Positions 7,606 through 17,451 of a DNA stretch of 64,000 nt are shown in pieces. Below the pieces are notes generated by a model. It was not told the DNA's origin, did no database searches, and worked only from the letters and a program-made list of their open reading frames with translations. Every line of letters starts with the position of its first letter. The stretch's first letter is position 1. The translations under genes were made by a program, and so were the position numbers. This DNA comes from Gammaproteobacteria bacterium (GTDB lineage: Bacteria; Pseudomonadota; Gammaproteobacteria; HK1), in contig WLWT01000001.1 of the NCBI GenBank assembly GCA_012103455.1, forward strand, positions 2,731,288-2,795,287, in the 5' to 3' direction.

Positions 7606-9441
7606 CTATCCCGAGTGGCCGGCAGCGGGCGGATAAAGATTCAGCCGCTGTCCGGGTTTGAGTATGGTCTTAGCCGTCAAGTTATTCCACTGGCGGAGCT
7701 GGGAAACTCTATAACCCAGCCGCTGCGCAATGCTCCATAGTGAATCCCCCACCCGCACTGTATACACGCGTGCGCGCTCAGCGGTGAAGGCAGCGCCGGT
7801 AGATGCGGTTACCGCGGCACCGCGCTTCGCCGGTGCCGTACGCGAGGGCGCCGTAGGCGCCGGCGGTATAGTGAGCTTTTGGCCGGGGCGCAGTATTTTT
7901 TTTGCACTCATGCCGGGATTGGCTTGAACGAGTGTGGCAACGCGCAAATCGTAGCGCCGTGCTATGGACCAAAGTGAGTTGCCGGCACGTACCTCATGAA
8001 CGCGAGTCTTGCTAGAGCCGCCAACGGCGCCTGAGCGTGTCATCGGTGGTGCCGACGCTAGCGTGGCCGCGGAGGTGGAGCCTACAACAGGTACGATCAG
8101 TGTTTTTCCTGCGCGTATGAACGGTGACCGCAGCTTGTTGACTTTTTTGAGCACGTTGACTTGGGTACCGTAACGGCGCGCGATCTGGCCCAGGTTTTCA
8201 CCAGAAGCGGTGACATGCCGGCGCCAGGTTACGCGTTTCGCGGGAGGGACTTTAGCGAGTTTTATTTTAAAGCCCTCGGCTTTTGGTGCCGGAATGAGCA
8301 ATCTGTGAGGACCGTCCGGATCCATCGACCAGCGCTTGAATCCCGGGTTTAACCGCTGCAATTCAGCTAACTCGACGTTTGCCATTTGCGCCGCTAAGCC
8401 CAAGTCGAGTTGCGTGCCAACTTCGACGATGGAGAAGTACGGAGCATCCGCGATGGTGGCCAAGGTTAGCCCTAAGGATTCGGTTTCTAGTACCGCGGCG
8501 GCCATGCCCAGGAGGCGCGGTACGTAATCTTGAGTTTCCCATGGGAGTAGCGGCCGAATGGACCAGTAGTCGGTGTCCCGGTTTAAAGCGGCGCTGCGTG
8601 CCTGAGCACGGGTAACGGTGCCGCGGCCACAGTTGTAAGCGGCGAGTGCCAGTGGCCAACTGGCGAATTCCGCGTGCAATTCTTGTAAATAACTCAGCGC
8701 TGCGGCGGTGGCGTCAATCACGTCGCGGCGCCCGTCGTACCACCAGTTTTGTTTAAGTCCCAAGTGCCGGCCAGTGGGAGCGATTATCTGCCAAAGCCCG
8801 GCGGCGCCGCTGCTAGAGTAGGCCAGTGGCCTGTAGCTGCTCTCGACGATGGGCAACAGGGCGAGTTCCATCGGCAGGCCGCGTTGGGCTATGTTTTCGG
8901 CGATGTAGTGCAGATAAGGGGCTGCCCGCTCCGATACCCGCTTGACGTAGTGAGGGTTGTCAGCAAACCAAACCCGTTTAGCTTGCACGCTTGAATGTGG
9001 CGCTAGCTCCATGCGAAAACCACGCCGAATGCGGCCCCAAAGGTCGGTACGCCGGTCGTTGCGGTGTTCATTCGCAGAGGCTGGCGCCGAGTTGGCAGAA
9101 TTTGGAGCGGAAGTGAGCGGTGCCCGCGTCGCCAGTGGTTTGGCCAAGGCCAATGCAGAACTACTGCTAGGTGAGGGCAGATCCGCCGTGGCTCCATGAG
9201 TGGCGGCGGCCTGAGCAGCGTTCTTCGAGGTATGATTTTTTTCATAACTCAGCCAAGAAAGCCCAGGTATGTTGCTGAAGTTGTCTATGGACGGCAGTTC
9301 GTCCTTGATGCCATGAAGCGTGCAACCATGACTCAGCGCCGCCGCTAGTATTGTAGCGGCGGCGGCTGTACTCCTCTGGGAACTCATGCTCATTCGGCCC
9401 ATATTATGTATGGGTTGTAGCTGCGGTAAAATTGACAACAT
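7606..9441 (-). CDS. mltD: Membrane-bound lytic murein transglycosylase D (SLT domain plus three LysM)
   Basis: MltD cleaves peptidoglycan to anhydromuropeptides. The product has an SLT domain (about residues 185-320) with the catalytic Glu in ALLPIVESSYRP, then GAAGLWQI and ALAAYNCGRG. Three LysM modules follow (roughly residues 410-455, 480-525 and 560-605), linked by Ala/Thr/Pro-rich stretches. At 611 residues it is longer than E. coli MltD (452), owing to the third LysM and linkers. The longest frame starts at 9441; ATGs at 9402, 9393 and 9387 are better placed for a signal sequence (TILAAALSHGC). The Cys context is not a perfect lipobox, so lipid anchoring is uncertain. It is divergent from the methyltransferase gene. 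Confidence 0.92.
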   Translation of the reverse strand: MLSILPQLQPIHNMGRMSMSSQRSTAAAATILAAALSHGCTLHGIKDELPSIDNFSNIPGLSWLSYEKNHTSKNAAQAAATHGATADLPSPSSSSALALAKPLATRAPLTSAPNSANSAPASANEHRNDRRTDLWGRIRRGFRMELAPHSSVQAKRVWFADNPHYVKRVSERAAPYLHYIAENIAQRGLPMELALLPIVESSYRPLAYSSSGAAGLWQIIAPTGRHLGLKQNWWYDGRRDVIDATAAALSYLQELHAEFASWPLALAAYNCGRGTVTRAQARSAALNRDTDYWSIRPLLPWETQDYVPRLLGMAAAVLETESLGLTLATIADAPYFSIVEVGTQLDLGLAAQMANVELAELQRLNPGFKRWSMDPDGPHRLLIPAPKAEGFKIKLAKVPPAKRVTWRRHVTASGENLGQIARRYGTQVNVLKKVNKLRSPFIRAGKTLIVPVVGSTSAATLASAPPMTRSGAVGGSSKTRVHEVRAGNSLWSIARRYDLRVATLVQANPGMSAKKILRPGQKLTIPPAPTAPSRTAPAKRGAAVTASTGAAFTAERARVYTVRVGDSLWSIAQRLGYRVSQLRQWNNLTAKTILKPGQRLNLYPPAAGHSG

Positions 9442-9514
9442 TTAGTGTGATCAACTAGTTATTATTGATATTTAAAGTGTTTTCTCTAATGCAGTGAACT
9501 ATATAATGCCACCC

Positions 9515-10264
9515 ATGAGTACAAAGCCCTCCGATGTTGTTTTCGCCGAGTGGTTCGGCAAGCTCCCCGGCCGTTTATATAGAGACGCCGAGCGGCGTGG
9601 AATATACCGGGCTTTACGCGGGCGCGCTGTACGCACCGCAGTGCAGATTGGCAATGTGTTGCAACTCCTCGATCTGGCTTCGTGCGATCCGCTTCCAGGC
9701 GCGGCCCATGTCTTGGTGGGAGCGGTACGTCAACAGCCGGGTGATATATGCGCACAGCCGCACGATTTACCGTTCTATTCCGACTGCATCGATCTGCTTA
9801 TATTGCCACATGTGCTCGAAATGCACCCCCGTCCCCACGCGGTTTTGCGTGAAGCGCATCGAGTGTTGGCGCCTGAAGGGCATATTCTGATCACTGGATT
9901 CTCGCCGGTAAGCCTATTCGGTGCGGCACATCTGGCCTTGCGCCACCGCCGTAACCCGCCTTGGAATGCTAGATTGCTGAGCGTTGGACGGGTAACGGAT
10001 TGGTTGGCGTTGCTCGGTTTCGAGAGGGTTGGCACATTGAGCGATCCGTTGCCAAGGCCGTGGTTGGCACCGGCCGCTTTGGCTTATAGCTTTGCCGGCG
10101 CGGTGGCGGGGAGTTACGTCTTGTTGGGGCGTAAGCGCGTGTTCGGCCTGCGGCCCATCGTGTCACGTTGGCGGCCGCGCCGTTTGGCCGTTGTGGGGGG
10201 ACTTGCCGAACCGTCCACTCGCACTGCCGCGCGGCCTAAGGCTTCTAGCCGCAAGGCTCCTTGA
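9515..10264 (+). CDS. SAM-dependent class I methyltransferase (Methyltransf_11 type)
   Basis: A protein of about 250 residues with a degenerate Rossmann methyltransferase fold: [20 protein letters not shown] followed by [22 protein letters not shown] is the hallmark end of the Methyltransf_11 fold. The N-terminal SAM motif I is weakly conserved. In many gammaproteobacteria a gene of this type sits between gloB/mltD and rnhA; the same context is seen here, minus gloB. The frame is open from GTG 9494; ATG 9515 is chosen because it begins the conserved part. The stop overlaps the rnhA start (TGATG), indicating co-transcription with rnhA and dnaQ. Substrate unknown. Confidence 0.8.
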   Translation: MSTKPSDVVFAEWFGKLPGRLYRDAERRGIYRALRGRAVRTAVQIGNVLQLLDLASCDPLPGAAHVLVGAVRQQPGDICAQPHDLPFYSDCIDLLILPHVLEMHPRPHAVLREAHRVLAPEGHILITGFSPVSLFGAAHLALRHRRNPPWNARLLSVGRVTDWLALLGFERVGTLSDPLPRPWLAPAALAYSFAGAVAGSYVLLGRKRVFGLRPIVSRWRPRRLAVVGGLAEPSTRTAARPKASSRKAP

Positions 10265-10713
10265 TGGTGCAGCGCGTTGAGATCCACACCGATGGGGCTT
10301 GTAGCGGCAATCCAGGGCCTGGCGGTTGGGCGGTATTGCTGCGCTATGGAGAGCATGAACGGGAGTTGAGCGGTGGTGAGGCGCGCACCACCAATAACCG
10401 GATGGAGTTGATGGCCATCATCACCGGCTTGGAAGCACTGCTCCGGCCCTGTGATGTATTAGTGCGCAGCGATTCGCGTTACGTGTTGGATGGCGCCACC
10501 CGCTGGATGAGCGGGTGGCGGCGCAACGGCTGGCGCACCGCGGCCAAGACAGCGGTGAAAAATGACGATCTGTGGCGGCGTTTGGATGCCGCACAAACGG
10601 GCCACCGCATCGAGTGGCAATGGGTGAAGGGGCACAGTGGCGATCCGGACAACGAGCGGGTGGACGCGCTGGCCCGCCAAGCGATTAAACAATACCGGGG
10701 AGGGTTGTCTTGA
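10264..10713 (+). CDS. rnhA: Ribonuclease HI
   Basis: RNase HI removes the RNA strand of RNA-DNA hybrids. The 149-residue protein holds all carboxylates: Asp in [16 protein letters not shown], Glu in TNNRMELMA, Asp in VRSDSRYV, and the C-terminal Asp in NERVDALAR. The basic handle ([17 protein letters not shown]) is present. The ATG at 10264 overlaps the stop of the methyltransferase; a TTG one codon earlier is also possible. The gene overlaps dnaQ by 4 bp, so the three genes form a tight operon. Confidence 0.96.
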   Translation: MVQRVEIHTDGACSGNPGPGGWAVLLRYGEHERELSGGEARTTNNRMELMAIITGLEALLRPCDVLVRSDSRYVLDGATRWMSGWRRNGWRTAAKTAVKNDDLWRRLDAAQTGHRIEWQWVKGHSGDPDNERVDALARQAIKQYRGGLS

Positions 10714-11429
10714 GACAGGTGGTGTTAGACACGGAGACCACGGGGTTGGAGCCAGAGGCGGGACACCGGATCATCGAGATCGGAGCTGTTGAAATGGTTA
10801 ACCGGCGCCTCACCGGCCGTCATTTTCATCAGTATTTAAATCCGCAAAGGGACATCGATCAGGGGGCTTTGGAAGTCCACGGCATTACCCTTGATTTCTT
10901 GGCTGACAAACCGTGTTTTACCGACGTGGCGGGTGAGTTCCTGGAGTTTATCGCTGGCGCGGAACTCATTATTCATAACGCACCTTTCGATGTCGCATTT
11001 TTAAACGCGGAAATCATCCGTAGCGATCTCGAAGGCGATATCGGCGAGCGCTGCTCGGTATTGGATTCCTTGGCCTTGGCCCGCCAGATGCATCCCGGCC
11101 AGCGCAATAGCTTGGATGCGCTCTGTAAACGGTATGCGGTAGACAACTCACAGCGCGATTTACACGGCGCTTTGCTCGATGCCGAAATCCTGGCTGACGT
11201 TTTCCTGGCTATGACCGGTGGCCAGACCAGCTTGGCGTTGCTCGACGATGATGAGAATGATTACACCGCGCCTTCGGCCGATGAGCGCCGTCTCCGGCCA
11301 CTAGGGCAGTTGCGTGTGGTGCGCGCCGACATGGCGGAATGGGAGGCGCACCGCACCAGGCTGCGCGCCATACACAAGGCTGCTGGTAGCTGCTTATGGT
11401 TGGAATTAGTGCCTGATGAGTGCGCATGA
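10710..11429 (+). CDS. dnaQ: DNA polymerase III epsilon subunit (3'-5' exonuclease)
   Basis: Epsilon is the proofreading subunit of the replicative polymerase. The 239-residue product has the DEDDh exonuclease motifs: Exo[12 protein letters not shown] near residue 5, Exo[13 protein letters not shown] near 92, and Exo[16 protein letters not shown] near 155. A C-terminal tail for contact with the alpha subunit follows. It starts with TTG at 10710 overlapping the rnhA stop (TTGA). surE begins with ATG immediately after its stop. Pairing of rnhA and dnaQ is standard; direct continuation into surE-pcm-nlpD-rpoS is less usual. Confidence 0.95.
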   Translation: MRQVVLDTETTGLEPEAGHRIIEIGAVEMVNRRLTGRHFHQYLNPQRDIDQGALEVHGITLDFLADKPCFTDVAGEFLEFIAGAELIIHNAPFDVAFLNAEIIRSDLEGDIGERCSVLDSLALARQMHPGQRNSLDALCKRYAVDNSQRDLHGALLDAEILADVFLAMTGGQTSLALLDDDENDYTAPSADERRLRPLGQLRVVRADMAEWEAHRTRLRAIHKAAGSCLWLELVPDECA

Positions 11430-12188
11430 ATGCGAATTTTGGTAAGCAATGACGATGGTTACCTAGCGCCGGGATTGAGGGCGCTGGCCGATGCGCTGTG
11501 CAGTGTCGCTGACGTCGTTGTGGTTGCCCCTGAACGCAATCGCAGCGGTGCTAGCAACTCACTGACCCTATCGCGGCCGTTACGGGTAAACCGGGCATCG
11601 TCGGGATTTTATTTTGTCGATGGCACCCCGACCGACTGCGTTCATCTAGCCCTGTTCGGGGTGCTTCGCGAGCAGCCCGATCTAGTGGTTTCCGGCATTA
11701 ATGCCGGCGCTAATTTAGGCGATGACGTTATCTATTCAGGAACCGTTGCGGCGGCGATGGAGGGGCGCTTTCTAGGCCTGCCGGCGATTGCCGTGTCTCT
11801 TGTGTCGGAACAACCCACTCATTATGCGGCGGCGGCGCAGGTGGCGAAGGACATGGTGACCAATCTGTCCGAGAATACGATTCCTGGCGATACTATCTTG
11901 AACGTCAATGTCCCCGATCTACCGTACGGCGAATTAGCCGGGTTTGAAGTGGCGCGGCTAGGCTCGCGCCACCAAGCCGAGCCGGTGATCGCAATGCCCG
12001 ATCCACGGGGCAATGGCTCGGTTTATTGGATTGGGGCGACGGGGGCGGAACACGATGCCGGTCCGGGTACCGATTTTCACGCGGTGCGCGAAGGCAAGGT
12101 GGCGGTTACTCCATTACATACAGACTTGACCCGAACCACGGCCATGGATTCGGTCACAGCGTGGCTTGAGAGGTTGGCACATCCGTGA
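11430..12188 (+). CDS. surE: 5'/3'-nucleotidase SurE
   Basis: SurE dephosphorylates nucleoside monophosphates and is linked to stationary-phase survival. The N-terminus [14 protein letters not shown] gives the metal-binding Asp pair. [16 protein letters not shown] and [20 protein letters not shown] carry the conserved Ser and Asn ligands. The 252-residue length matches the family. It is first in the surE-pcm-nlpD-rpoS block and abuts dnaQ with no gap; pcm begins within or just after its stop. Confidence 0.96.
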   Translation: MRILVSNDDGYLAPGLRALADALCSVADVVVVAPERNRSGASNSLTLSRPLRVNRASSGFYFVDGTPTDCVHLALFGVLREQPDLVVSGINAGANLGDDVIYSGTVAAAMEGRFLGLPAIAVSLVSEQPTHYAAAAQVAKDMVTNLSENTIPGDTILNVNVPDLPYGELAGFEVARLGSRHQAEPVIAMPDPRGNGSVYWIGATGAEHDAGPGTDFHAVREGKVAVTPLHTDLTRTTAMDSVTAWLERLAHP

Positions 12189-12208
12189 GTGGAAGAGCGG
12201 GTATAGGA

Positions 12209-12832
12209 ATGACTTCTCAGCGCGCCAGGGATCGGCTCATCGACCGCCTGCGGCAACATGGTATCGGCGATGAGCGGGTGCTGGCCGTGATGGCACAAGT
12301 GCCCCGCCATTTGTTTGTTGACGAGGCGCTTTCCAGTCGCGCTTACGAAGATACGGCACTGCCCATCGGCCATGGGCAAACTATCTCCCAGCCCTATGTG
12401 GTGGCGCGCATGACTGCGGCCGCCATAGGGGTTAGCGGTACCCCGGACAAAGTATTGGAAATAGGTACGGGGTGTGGGTATCAAACCGCTGTTTTGGCTG
12501 AGTTGGCCGAGCGTGTGTACAGCCTGGAACGTATCGGTGCTTTGCTCGATGGTGCCCGAAGCCGAGTGCGTAGATTGGGTTGCTCCAATGTGGTGTTTCG
12601 CGAGGGCGACGGTTACGCCGGCTGGCAAGATGAGGCGCCTTTTGACGCGATACTGGTGGCGGCGGCGCCTCTTGATGTGCCGGTGGCACTGAAGGAGCAA
12701 CTGGCCATCGGTGGCCGGTTGGTCATCCCGGCAGGTCATCGCGAGGGGCAGTCTTTGTTGCTGATCCGCCGGCAAGCCCATGGTTTCACCGAAGAGACAC
12801 TTGACCGGGTCCGATTCGTACCGCTGGTGTGA
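12209..12832 (+). CDS. pcm: Protein-L-isoaspartate O-methyltransferase
   Basis: Pcm methylates isoaspartyl residues to start repair of aged proteins. The product shows the family block [19 protein letters not shown] and the SAM-binding motif [18 protein letters not shown], followed by YSLERI and [10 protein letters not shown]. The frame is open from a GTG at 12185 overlapping surE, but ATG 12209 begins at the residue where homologues start ([14 protein letters not shown]). A GGGTATAGGA stretch upstream can act as a ribosome site. It overlaps nlpD by 4 bp. Confidence 0.95.
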   Translation: MTSQRARDRLIDRLRQHGIGDERVLAVMAQVPRHLFVDEALSSRAYEDTALPIGHGQTISQPYVVARMTAAAIGVSGTPDKVLEIGTGCGYQTAVLAELAERVYSLERIGALLDGARSRVRRLGCSNVVFREGDGYAGWQDEAPFDAILVAAAPLDVPVALKEQLAIGGRLVIPAGHREGQSLLLIRRQAHGFTEETLDRVRFVPLV

Positions 12833-13662
12833 ACAAGCCACCGATGACAAGAATCGCTGCCGCAATGAGCGTCGTATCCGCTCTAGCGTTGGTGGCCGCA
12901 GGTTGTACCTCGGGGCTACCTATTCAGGCGCCGGTGGATGGCGAGGAGTTTGCCGGAGCCGATTCGCGGGTGGTGCAGCCAGTCACTGGGGCCGATGGCG
13001 TGAGGACGCGCATTCACCGGGTAAAGCGTGGCGATACCTTGTACGCCATCGCTTGGCGCTATGGCCTTGATTACAAGGAACTCGCCAGATGGAACGGTAT
13101 AGGCGCGCCTTACACTATCTACCCCGATCAGCCGCTTCTTCTCTCCGATACCGGCATCGATTGGCCTCAACATCGATCGCAAGGCGGCGCGCTGGCCAAG
13201 TCAGGGCAGCGTTCACCGCCGCGTTCGCCAGCGGCGAATGCCGCGAAGCGGGCCAAGCCGGTGGCGCCGCGTTCCCGTGGGAATGCGCCGATGAGTCAGT
13301 GGATGTGGCCCACCAAGGGGCGGATCGTCAAGACGTTCAAAGGGACCAAGAGGACCGGAATAGATATCGCCGGCAAGCGCGGTCAGGACGTGCTCGCGGC
13401 GGCCGATGGACGTGTTGTTTACAGCGGGAGTGGACTTCGTGGATATGGTCAGCTTATTATAGTGAAACATAATAAAAGATTCCTAAGTGCATACGCACAC
13501 AATAAAAAGCTACACGTCACCGAAGGTGATGAAGTAGTTAGGGGCCAACGGATCGCGGAGATGGGAGACACCGATAGTGATCGGGTCAAACTCCATTTCG
13601 AGATACGCCGTGATGGCAAACCGGTGGATCCCATCTCCTACTTGCCCCTAAAACCCGGGTAG
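12829..13662 (+). CDS. nlpD: NlpD-type lipoprotein: LysM plus degenerate M23/LytM domain
   Basis: NlpD activates the amidase AmiC at the division septum. The GTG start overlaps the pcm stop (GTGA). The N-terminus is a lipoprotein signal ending in the lipobox VAAGC. A LysM domain follows ([17 protein letters not shown], about residues 62-107), then a basic Pro/Ala linker and a C-terminal LytM domain (about 165-275). The zinc ligands are lost: TGIDIAG has Thr where active M23 enzymes have His, and KLHFEIR has Lys at the first His of HxH. This agrees with an activator rather than a hydrolase. Promoters for rpoS are often inside nlpD. Confidence 0.94.
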   Translation: MNKPPMTRIAAAMSVVSALALVAAGCTSGLPIQAPVDGEEFAGADSRVVQPVTGADGVRTRIHRVKRGDTLYAIAWRYGLDYKELARWNGIGAPYTIYPDQPLLLSDTGIDWPQHRSQGGALAKSGQRSPPRSPAANAAKRAKPVAPRSRGNAPMSQWMWPTKGRIVKTFKGTKRTGIDIAGKRGQDVLAAADGRVVYSGSGLRGYGQLIIVKHNKRFLSAYAHNKKLHVTEGDEVVRGQRIAEMGDTDSDRVKLHFEIRRDGKPVDPISYLPLKPG

Positions 13663-13671
13663 GAGATAACT

Positions 13672-14646
13672 ATGTCGAGCGCGAGCCCGTTCACATCCCG
13701 TGTAGACGATGTTGCTGAGGAATCGGATCATGGGCGGGATTTTCCGCCCCCCTTGGACCCAGTCGATGAACCGGCGCCCAATGTGCGGTTCTCACCCGCA
13801 GAGACGGCGGAACGTGAGCTAGACGCCACCCGGCTCTACCTCAATGAGATCGGCTACGCCTCCTTACTCAGCGCCGAGGAAGAGGTGTATTTCGCCCGGC
13901 GGGCATTGCGTGGCGAAATGGCCGCGCGCCAGCGCATGATCGAAAGCAACTTACGGTTAGTGGTCAAGATAGCGCGCCGCTACATGAACCGTGGACTGGC
14001 CCTGCTAGACCTGATCGAGGAGGGTAATCTTGGACTGATACGCGCGGTTGAGAAGTTCGATCCGGAGCGGGGATTTCGTTTTTCCACCTACGCCACATGG
14101 TGGATCCGGCAAACGATTGAACGGGCGCTGATGAATCAGACGCGCACCATCCGCTTGCCGATTCATGTGGTTAAAGAGATCAATGTTTGTCTGCGCGCCG
14201 CCCGGCGCTTAGCTCAGCGTTTGGATAAAGAGCCAAGCGTGGAGGATGTGGCGACGGAGCTTGACCGGCCGCTCGAGGAAGTCAAGCGTATGCTCGGATT
14301 AAACGAGCGCATAGCCTCTGTGGATATGCCCCGTTCGGGTGATTCGGAGCGCTCGCTTTTAGATTCGATTCCCGATGAATACAACGTTGATCCCTGCGAG
14401 ACGTTGCAAGAAGAGTGCATTCATTCCCACATGGAAAGTTGGCTGGATCAGTTGAGTGAAAAGCAGCGCGCCGTGGTGGAGCGCCGTTTTGGTTTGTATG
14501 GGCGAGAAATTTCTACCCTTGATCAGGTCGGCAACGAGCTTGGCGTAACCCGGGAGCGGGTGCGTCAAATTCAAATTGAAGCGCTCAAGCGGATGCGCGA
14601 GATGCTCGAGCGTGAAGGTTTTTCTATGGAGACCGTTTTCGGTTAG
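13672..14646 (+). CDS. rpoS: RNA polymerase sigma factor RpoS
   Basis: RpoS directs transcription in stationary phase and general stress. At 324 residues it fits the family. Region 1.2 ([20 protein letters not shown]), region 2 ([22 protein letters not shown] and [14 protein letters not shown]), region 3 and region 4 ([19 protein letters not shown]) are all complete. It lies 9 bp after nlpD with an AGGAGAT ribosome site. It ends with TAG and is convergent with the Mth938-like gene. Distinguished from RpoD by size and by the nlpD-rpoS context. Confidence 0.97.
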   Translation: MSSASPFTSRVDDVAEESDHGRDFPPPLDPVDEPAPNVRFSPAETAERELDATRLYLNEIGYASLLSAEEEVYFARRALRGEMAARQRMIESNLRLVVKIARRYMNRGLALLDLIEEGNLGLIRAVEKFDPERGFRFSTYATWWIRQTIERALMNQTRTIRLPIHVVKEINVCLRAARRLAQRLDKEPSVEDVATELDRPLEEVKRMLGLNERIASVDMPRSGDSERSLLDSIPDEYNVDPCETLQEECIHSHMESWLDQLSEKQRAVVERRFGLYGREISTLDQVGNELGVTRERVRQIQIEALKRMREMLEREGFSMETVFG

Positions 14647-14660
14647 CTCCGCTTGGCGTA

Positions 14661-15032
14661 TCAAGTCGGCGCGAGTACCGCCGCGATGACACGGCGTTCT
14701 TCGCCGATGAGGATATTGAACGTTCTACAAGCCGCCGCTGTGTCCATGATTTCAAATCCGAGTTCACTGGCGTACAAAAACGCCAGTTGGTCCACAGCCG
14801 GAAATTGTTGACGTGCGCCGGTGCCGATCAGCATTATCTCCGGCTTGAGATCCAAATAAGTTTGCAAGCTTTGCCGACTGATATCGTCTACGGTGAGTGC
14901 CGCCCAAGGTTGGGGAGCGGTATCGGCTTGAATAATTAATGATCCTGGATAGGTGGTTTCGTTAACTGCGATGCCGGCCGGTGAATAGCTGGTGATGCGA
15001 AATCTGGCGCTGTTGTCTAAGTGCAGTTTCAT
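14661..15032 (-). CDS. Mth938-like domain (DUF498/NDUFAF3-type) protein
   Basis: A 123-residue protein with the Mth938 fold pattern: ITSYSPAGIAVNETTYPGSLII at the N-terminus, LKPEIMLIGTGARQQFP in the middle and MDTAAACRTFNILIGEERRV near the end. Bacterial members are small soluble proteins of unknown function; the human relative NDUFAF3 is a complex I assembly factor. It is a single gene, convergent with rpoS, and the 236 bp upstream to rppH contain no further gene. Confidence 0.85.
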   Translation of the reverse strand: MKLHLDNSARFRITSYSPAGIAVNETTYPGSLIIQADTAPQPWAALTVDDISRQSLQTYLDLKPEIMLIGTGARQQFPAVDQLAFLYASELGFEIMDTAAACRTFNILIGEERRVIAAVLAPT

Positions 15033-15268
15033 AAACCTTATGTTAACGCTGAGCCATGGGTGGCTGCCACGGCGGGTTCGAAGTTCATAGCCGCCGCCGC
15101 TTGTAGCTTTTCCGGCTTAAGCTGACGCCGCCAAATTTCTGGCGGTGTTAGTTCTCAATGCGGTCGATCGGGCCGTAGCGGTGCTGTTCGGTTGACCTCG
15201 GCCGAGGATTGACATAAAACCGTCATATCGCGCGCCCATGGAGGTGCCTTAAGCCTGGGGAAAGGGTC

Positions 15269-15835
15269 GTGATTGACTCGGATGGTTTTCGCCTGAATGT
15301 CGGTATCATCGTCAGTGATGGTGACGATAAGGTGCTGTGGGCGCGCCGGGTTGGGCAGGATTCGTGGCAGTTTCCTCAGGGTGGGATCAAAGCAGATGAA
15401 GCGCCGCAGGAAGCCTTATTCAGGGAACTCTACGAGGAACTGGGGCTGGAGCCCGCCTGTGTCGAGGTGGTCGGCTGCACCCGCCAGTGGTTAAAGTACA
15501 CATTACCTTCGCGGTACGTACGCAAGAACTGTACGCCCCAGTGTATCGGGCAAAAACAGATGTGGTTTTTGCTGCGCATGGTGGGTGGTGAGGACAGTGT
15601 ATGTTTGGACCACGACATAAAACCGGAATTCGACACCTGGCGGTGGGTGCACTACTGGTGGCCGCCGCGCGAAGTCATTTTCTTCAAGCGCCGGGTATAT
15701 TGGCAAGCGCTTAGGGAGTTGGCGCCCCTACTAGGCCCGCCGGTTACGTCCACCACGCCTAAGCGGCCACGCCCGAACAGGTATCGCCGCACCGGGCGCA
15801 AGCGCCAGGGTCAGAAGGCGGCAGCCGCCGGTTAG
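15269..15835 (+). CDS. rppH: RNA pyrophosphohydrolase RppH (Nudix)
   Basis: RppH removes pyrophosphate from 5'-triphosphorylated RNA to start mRNA decay. The N-terminus [11 protein letters not shown] and [17 protein letters not shown] are typical, and the Nudix box (about residues 38-60) is intact with RELYEELG. The 188-residue length is slightly above E. coli RppH (176) because of a basic C-terminal tail ([17 protein letters not shown]) that may bind RNA. GTG start with GGGGAAAGG upstream. Confidence 0.95.
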   Translation: MIDSDGFRLNVGIIVSDGDDKVLWARRVGQDSWQFPQGGIKADEAPQEALFRELYEELGLEPACVEVVGCTRQWLKYTLPSRYVRKNCTPQCIGQKQMWFLLRMVGGEDSVCLDHDIKPEFDTWRWVHYWWPPREVIFFKRRVYWQALRELAPLLGPPVTSTTPKRPRPNRYRRTGRKRQGQKAAAAG

Positions 15836-15938
15836 TATCCGCACTAGCCGAATCGCCTCCACCCCAATCGATCTTCAACTAAATCGTCCCCCGCTCTTCT
15901 GTCTACTTCTGTGTTCTTGTCCGGCGAGATGGCCTCAA

Positions 15939-16079
15939 GGGCGCCTCTAAAAATAGTCATTGTTTCGTGAGTGCAAGGAAGCACCGCGCGCAGAACCGCA
16001 GTGTATAGGTGATACCTGAGGATTCGAGCACGGAGCTGACGCCGCAATCGCGGAAAAAGTGCATTTTTTTAAGGTGCCC
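15939..16079 (+). mobile_element. MITE family A, copy 2 (141 bp)
   Basis: Same element as at 4039, same orientation, with left end GGGCGCCTCTAAAAATAG and right end AAGGTGCCC. It is flanked by TCAA on both sides (15935-15938 and 16080-16083), a clear 4-bp target duplication. It lies between rppH and the aminotransferase gene. Confidence 0.87.
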
Positions 16080-16152
16080 TCAAGGGTCACCGCTACCGAT
16101 GGCCCTTAGCCTCGGCGATAATGCGGCGATGCTAGGTCAGCTTTGAATAATC

Positions 16153-17424
16153 ATGATTTCACAACAACCATCCTTAACCGAACGTGCTAGACGTGTACTG
16201 CCGGCCGGCGGCCTAGGTAATTTTCCGCCGGACTTCTTTGTGCGCGAAGGGAAGGGCGCGCGGATAAAAGACGTCAACGGCGTTGAGTACGTGGATTTTT
16301 TGCTGGGTTCCGGGCCGCTGCTGATAGGGCACGGTCATCCGAAGGTGTTGGCGGCGGTGAACGAGCAAATTCCATTAGGCACGACTTTTTTTGCTAACAA
16401 TGAACACTGCGTAGCTTTGGCCGAAGCCATCGTCGAGGCCACGCCGTGCGCGGATCAGGTGCGTTTCGTCAGCTCCGGTTCCGAAGCTTCGCTCTATGCT
16501 ATGCGTTTGGCCAGGGCCCATAGAAAGCGCGATAAGTTACTCAAGTTCGAAGGCGGCTATCACGGTATGAGTGATTATTCGTTGCACAGCCTCGCGCCTA
16601 CGCAGCTTGCGAATTTTCCTTTACCGGTGGCCGATTCAGCCGGTATTCCAGAGCACGTTGGCGAGGATATGATCATCGCGCCGTTCAATGATGTTGAAGC
16701 GGCGGTGAGCCTTATCCGGGAAAATGCGGCAGAGTTGGCAGGCGTTATCGTCGAGCCGATGCAGCGGCTTATTCCACCCGAGCCCGGTTTTTTACAGTCG
16801 CTTCGGGATATCACCACGGAACTCGGTTTGGTGCTGATCTTCGATGAAGTCGTGACTGGTTTTCGCATGGGGTATGCGAGCGGCCAAGGTTATTACGGCG
16901 TGACCCCCGACATCTGCTCGCTGGGCAAAGTCATCGGCGGTGGTTTTTCGCTGGCGGCCATTGCCGGCCGTAGGGAAATCATGGCGCACTTCGATGCCGA
17001 CGCTGTGGCGCCGGAAGATTTTACCCTGCAGATCGGAACATTGAGCGGCAACCCGGTGGCATCCGTGGCCGGCTTGGCGACGTTGAACGTGTTGCGCAGG
17101 CCAGGCACTTTCGACCGGCTTTTTCAAATCGGTGAGCGCTTGATGAGCGGCCTTCGCGCCGCTCTGGCCGATGCGGGTGTGGCCGCCCAGGTGGTGGGTG
17201 AGGCACCGATGTTCGACGTTGTATTCACCGAGCGTGAAGTGCGCAATTACCGCGATGTATTGGCCGCTGATGCCGGCCAACTCGCGCTTTTTAATCAAGT
17301 CATGCGCGCGCACGGCATCTTGAAGAGCGCCGGCAAACACTACGTGTCGGTGGCATTGGAAGAGCGTGATATCGAGCAAACCCTGTGCGCCTACCAGGCA
17401 GCGGCAAAAGCAGTTGCCGCTTAG
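16153..17424 (+). CDS. Class III PLP-dependent aminotransferase (glutamate-1-semialdehyde mutase-like)
   Basis: A 423-residue fold-type I enzyme. Visible motifs are the substrate-loop region DFLLGSGPLLIGHGHP, the PLP phosphate-binding SSGSEASLYAMRLARAHR, LIFDEVVTGFRMG with the PLP-contacting Asp, and SLGKVIGGG with the Schiff-base Lys. Overall it is closest to HemL/aspartate aminotransferase family proteins rather than HemL itself: the context has no tetrapyrrole genes and the C-terminus differs. The gene lies 27 bp upstream of a molybdopterin oxidoreductase, suggesting an operon for catabolism of an amino compound. The exact substrate cannot be read from the sequence. Confidence 0.85.
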   Translation: MISQQPSLTERARRVLPAGGLGNFPPDFFVREGKGARIKDVNGVEYVDFLLGSGPLLIGHGHPKVLAAVNEQIPLGTTFFANNEHCVALAEAIVEATPCADQVRFVSSGSEASLYAMRLARAHRKRDKLLKFEGGYHGMSDYSLHSLAPTQLANFPLPVADSAGIPEHVGEDMIIAPFNDVEAAVSLIRENAAELAGVIVEPMQRLIPPEPGFLQSLRDITTELGLVLIFDEVVTGFRMGYASGQGYYGVTPDICSLGKVIGGGFSLAAIAGRREIMAHFDADAVAPEDFTLQIGTLSGNPVASVAGLATLNVLRRPGTFDRLFQIGERLMSGLRAALADAGVAAQVVGEAPMFDVVFTEREVRNYRDVLAADAGQLALFNQVMRAHGILKSAGKHYVSVALEERDIEQTLCAYQAAAKAVAA

Positions 17425-17451
17425 TGGGTCTTAGCTTAGTGGATCTGCACA

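Noticed and set aside
8749..9245. Several open frames opposite the mltD gene
   Set aside because: Overlap a well-supported gene and arise from GC-rich codon bias.
15205..15240. TTGACA hexamer before rppH as a promoter
   Set aside because: TTGACA is present but no acceptable -10 box lies 16-18 bp downstream.
16153..17424. Naming the class III aminotransferase hemL
   Set aside because: The motif pattern is shared by many related aminotransferases and no tetrapyrrole genes are nearby; a specific hemL call is not supported.
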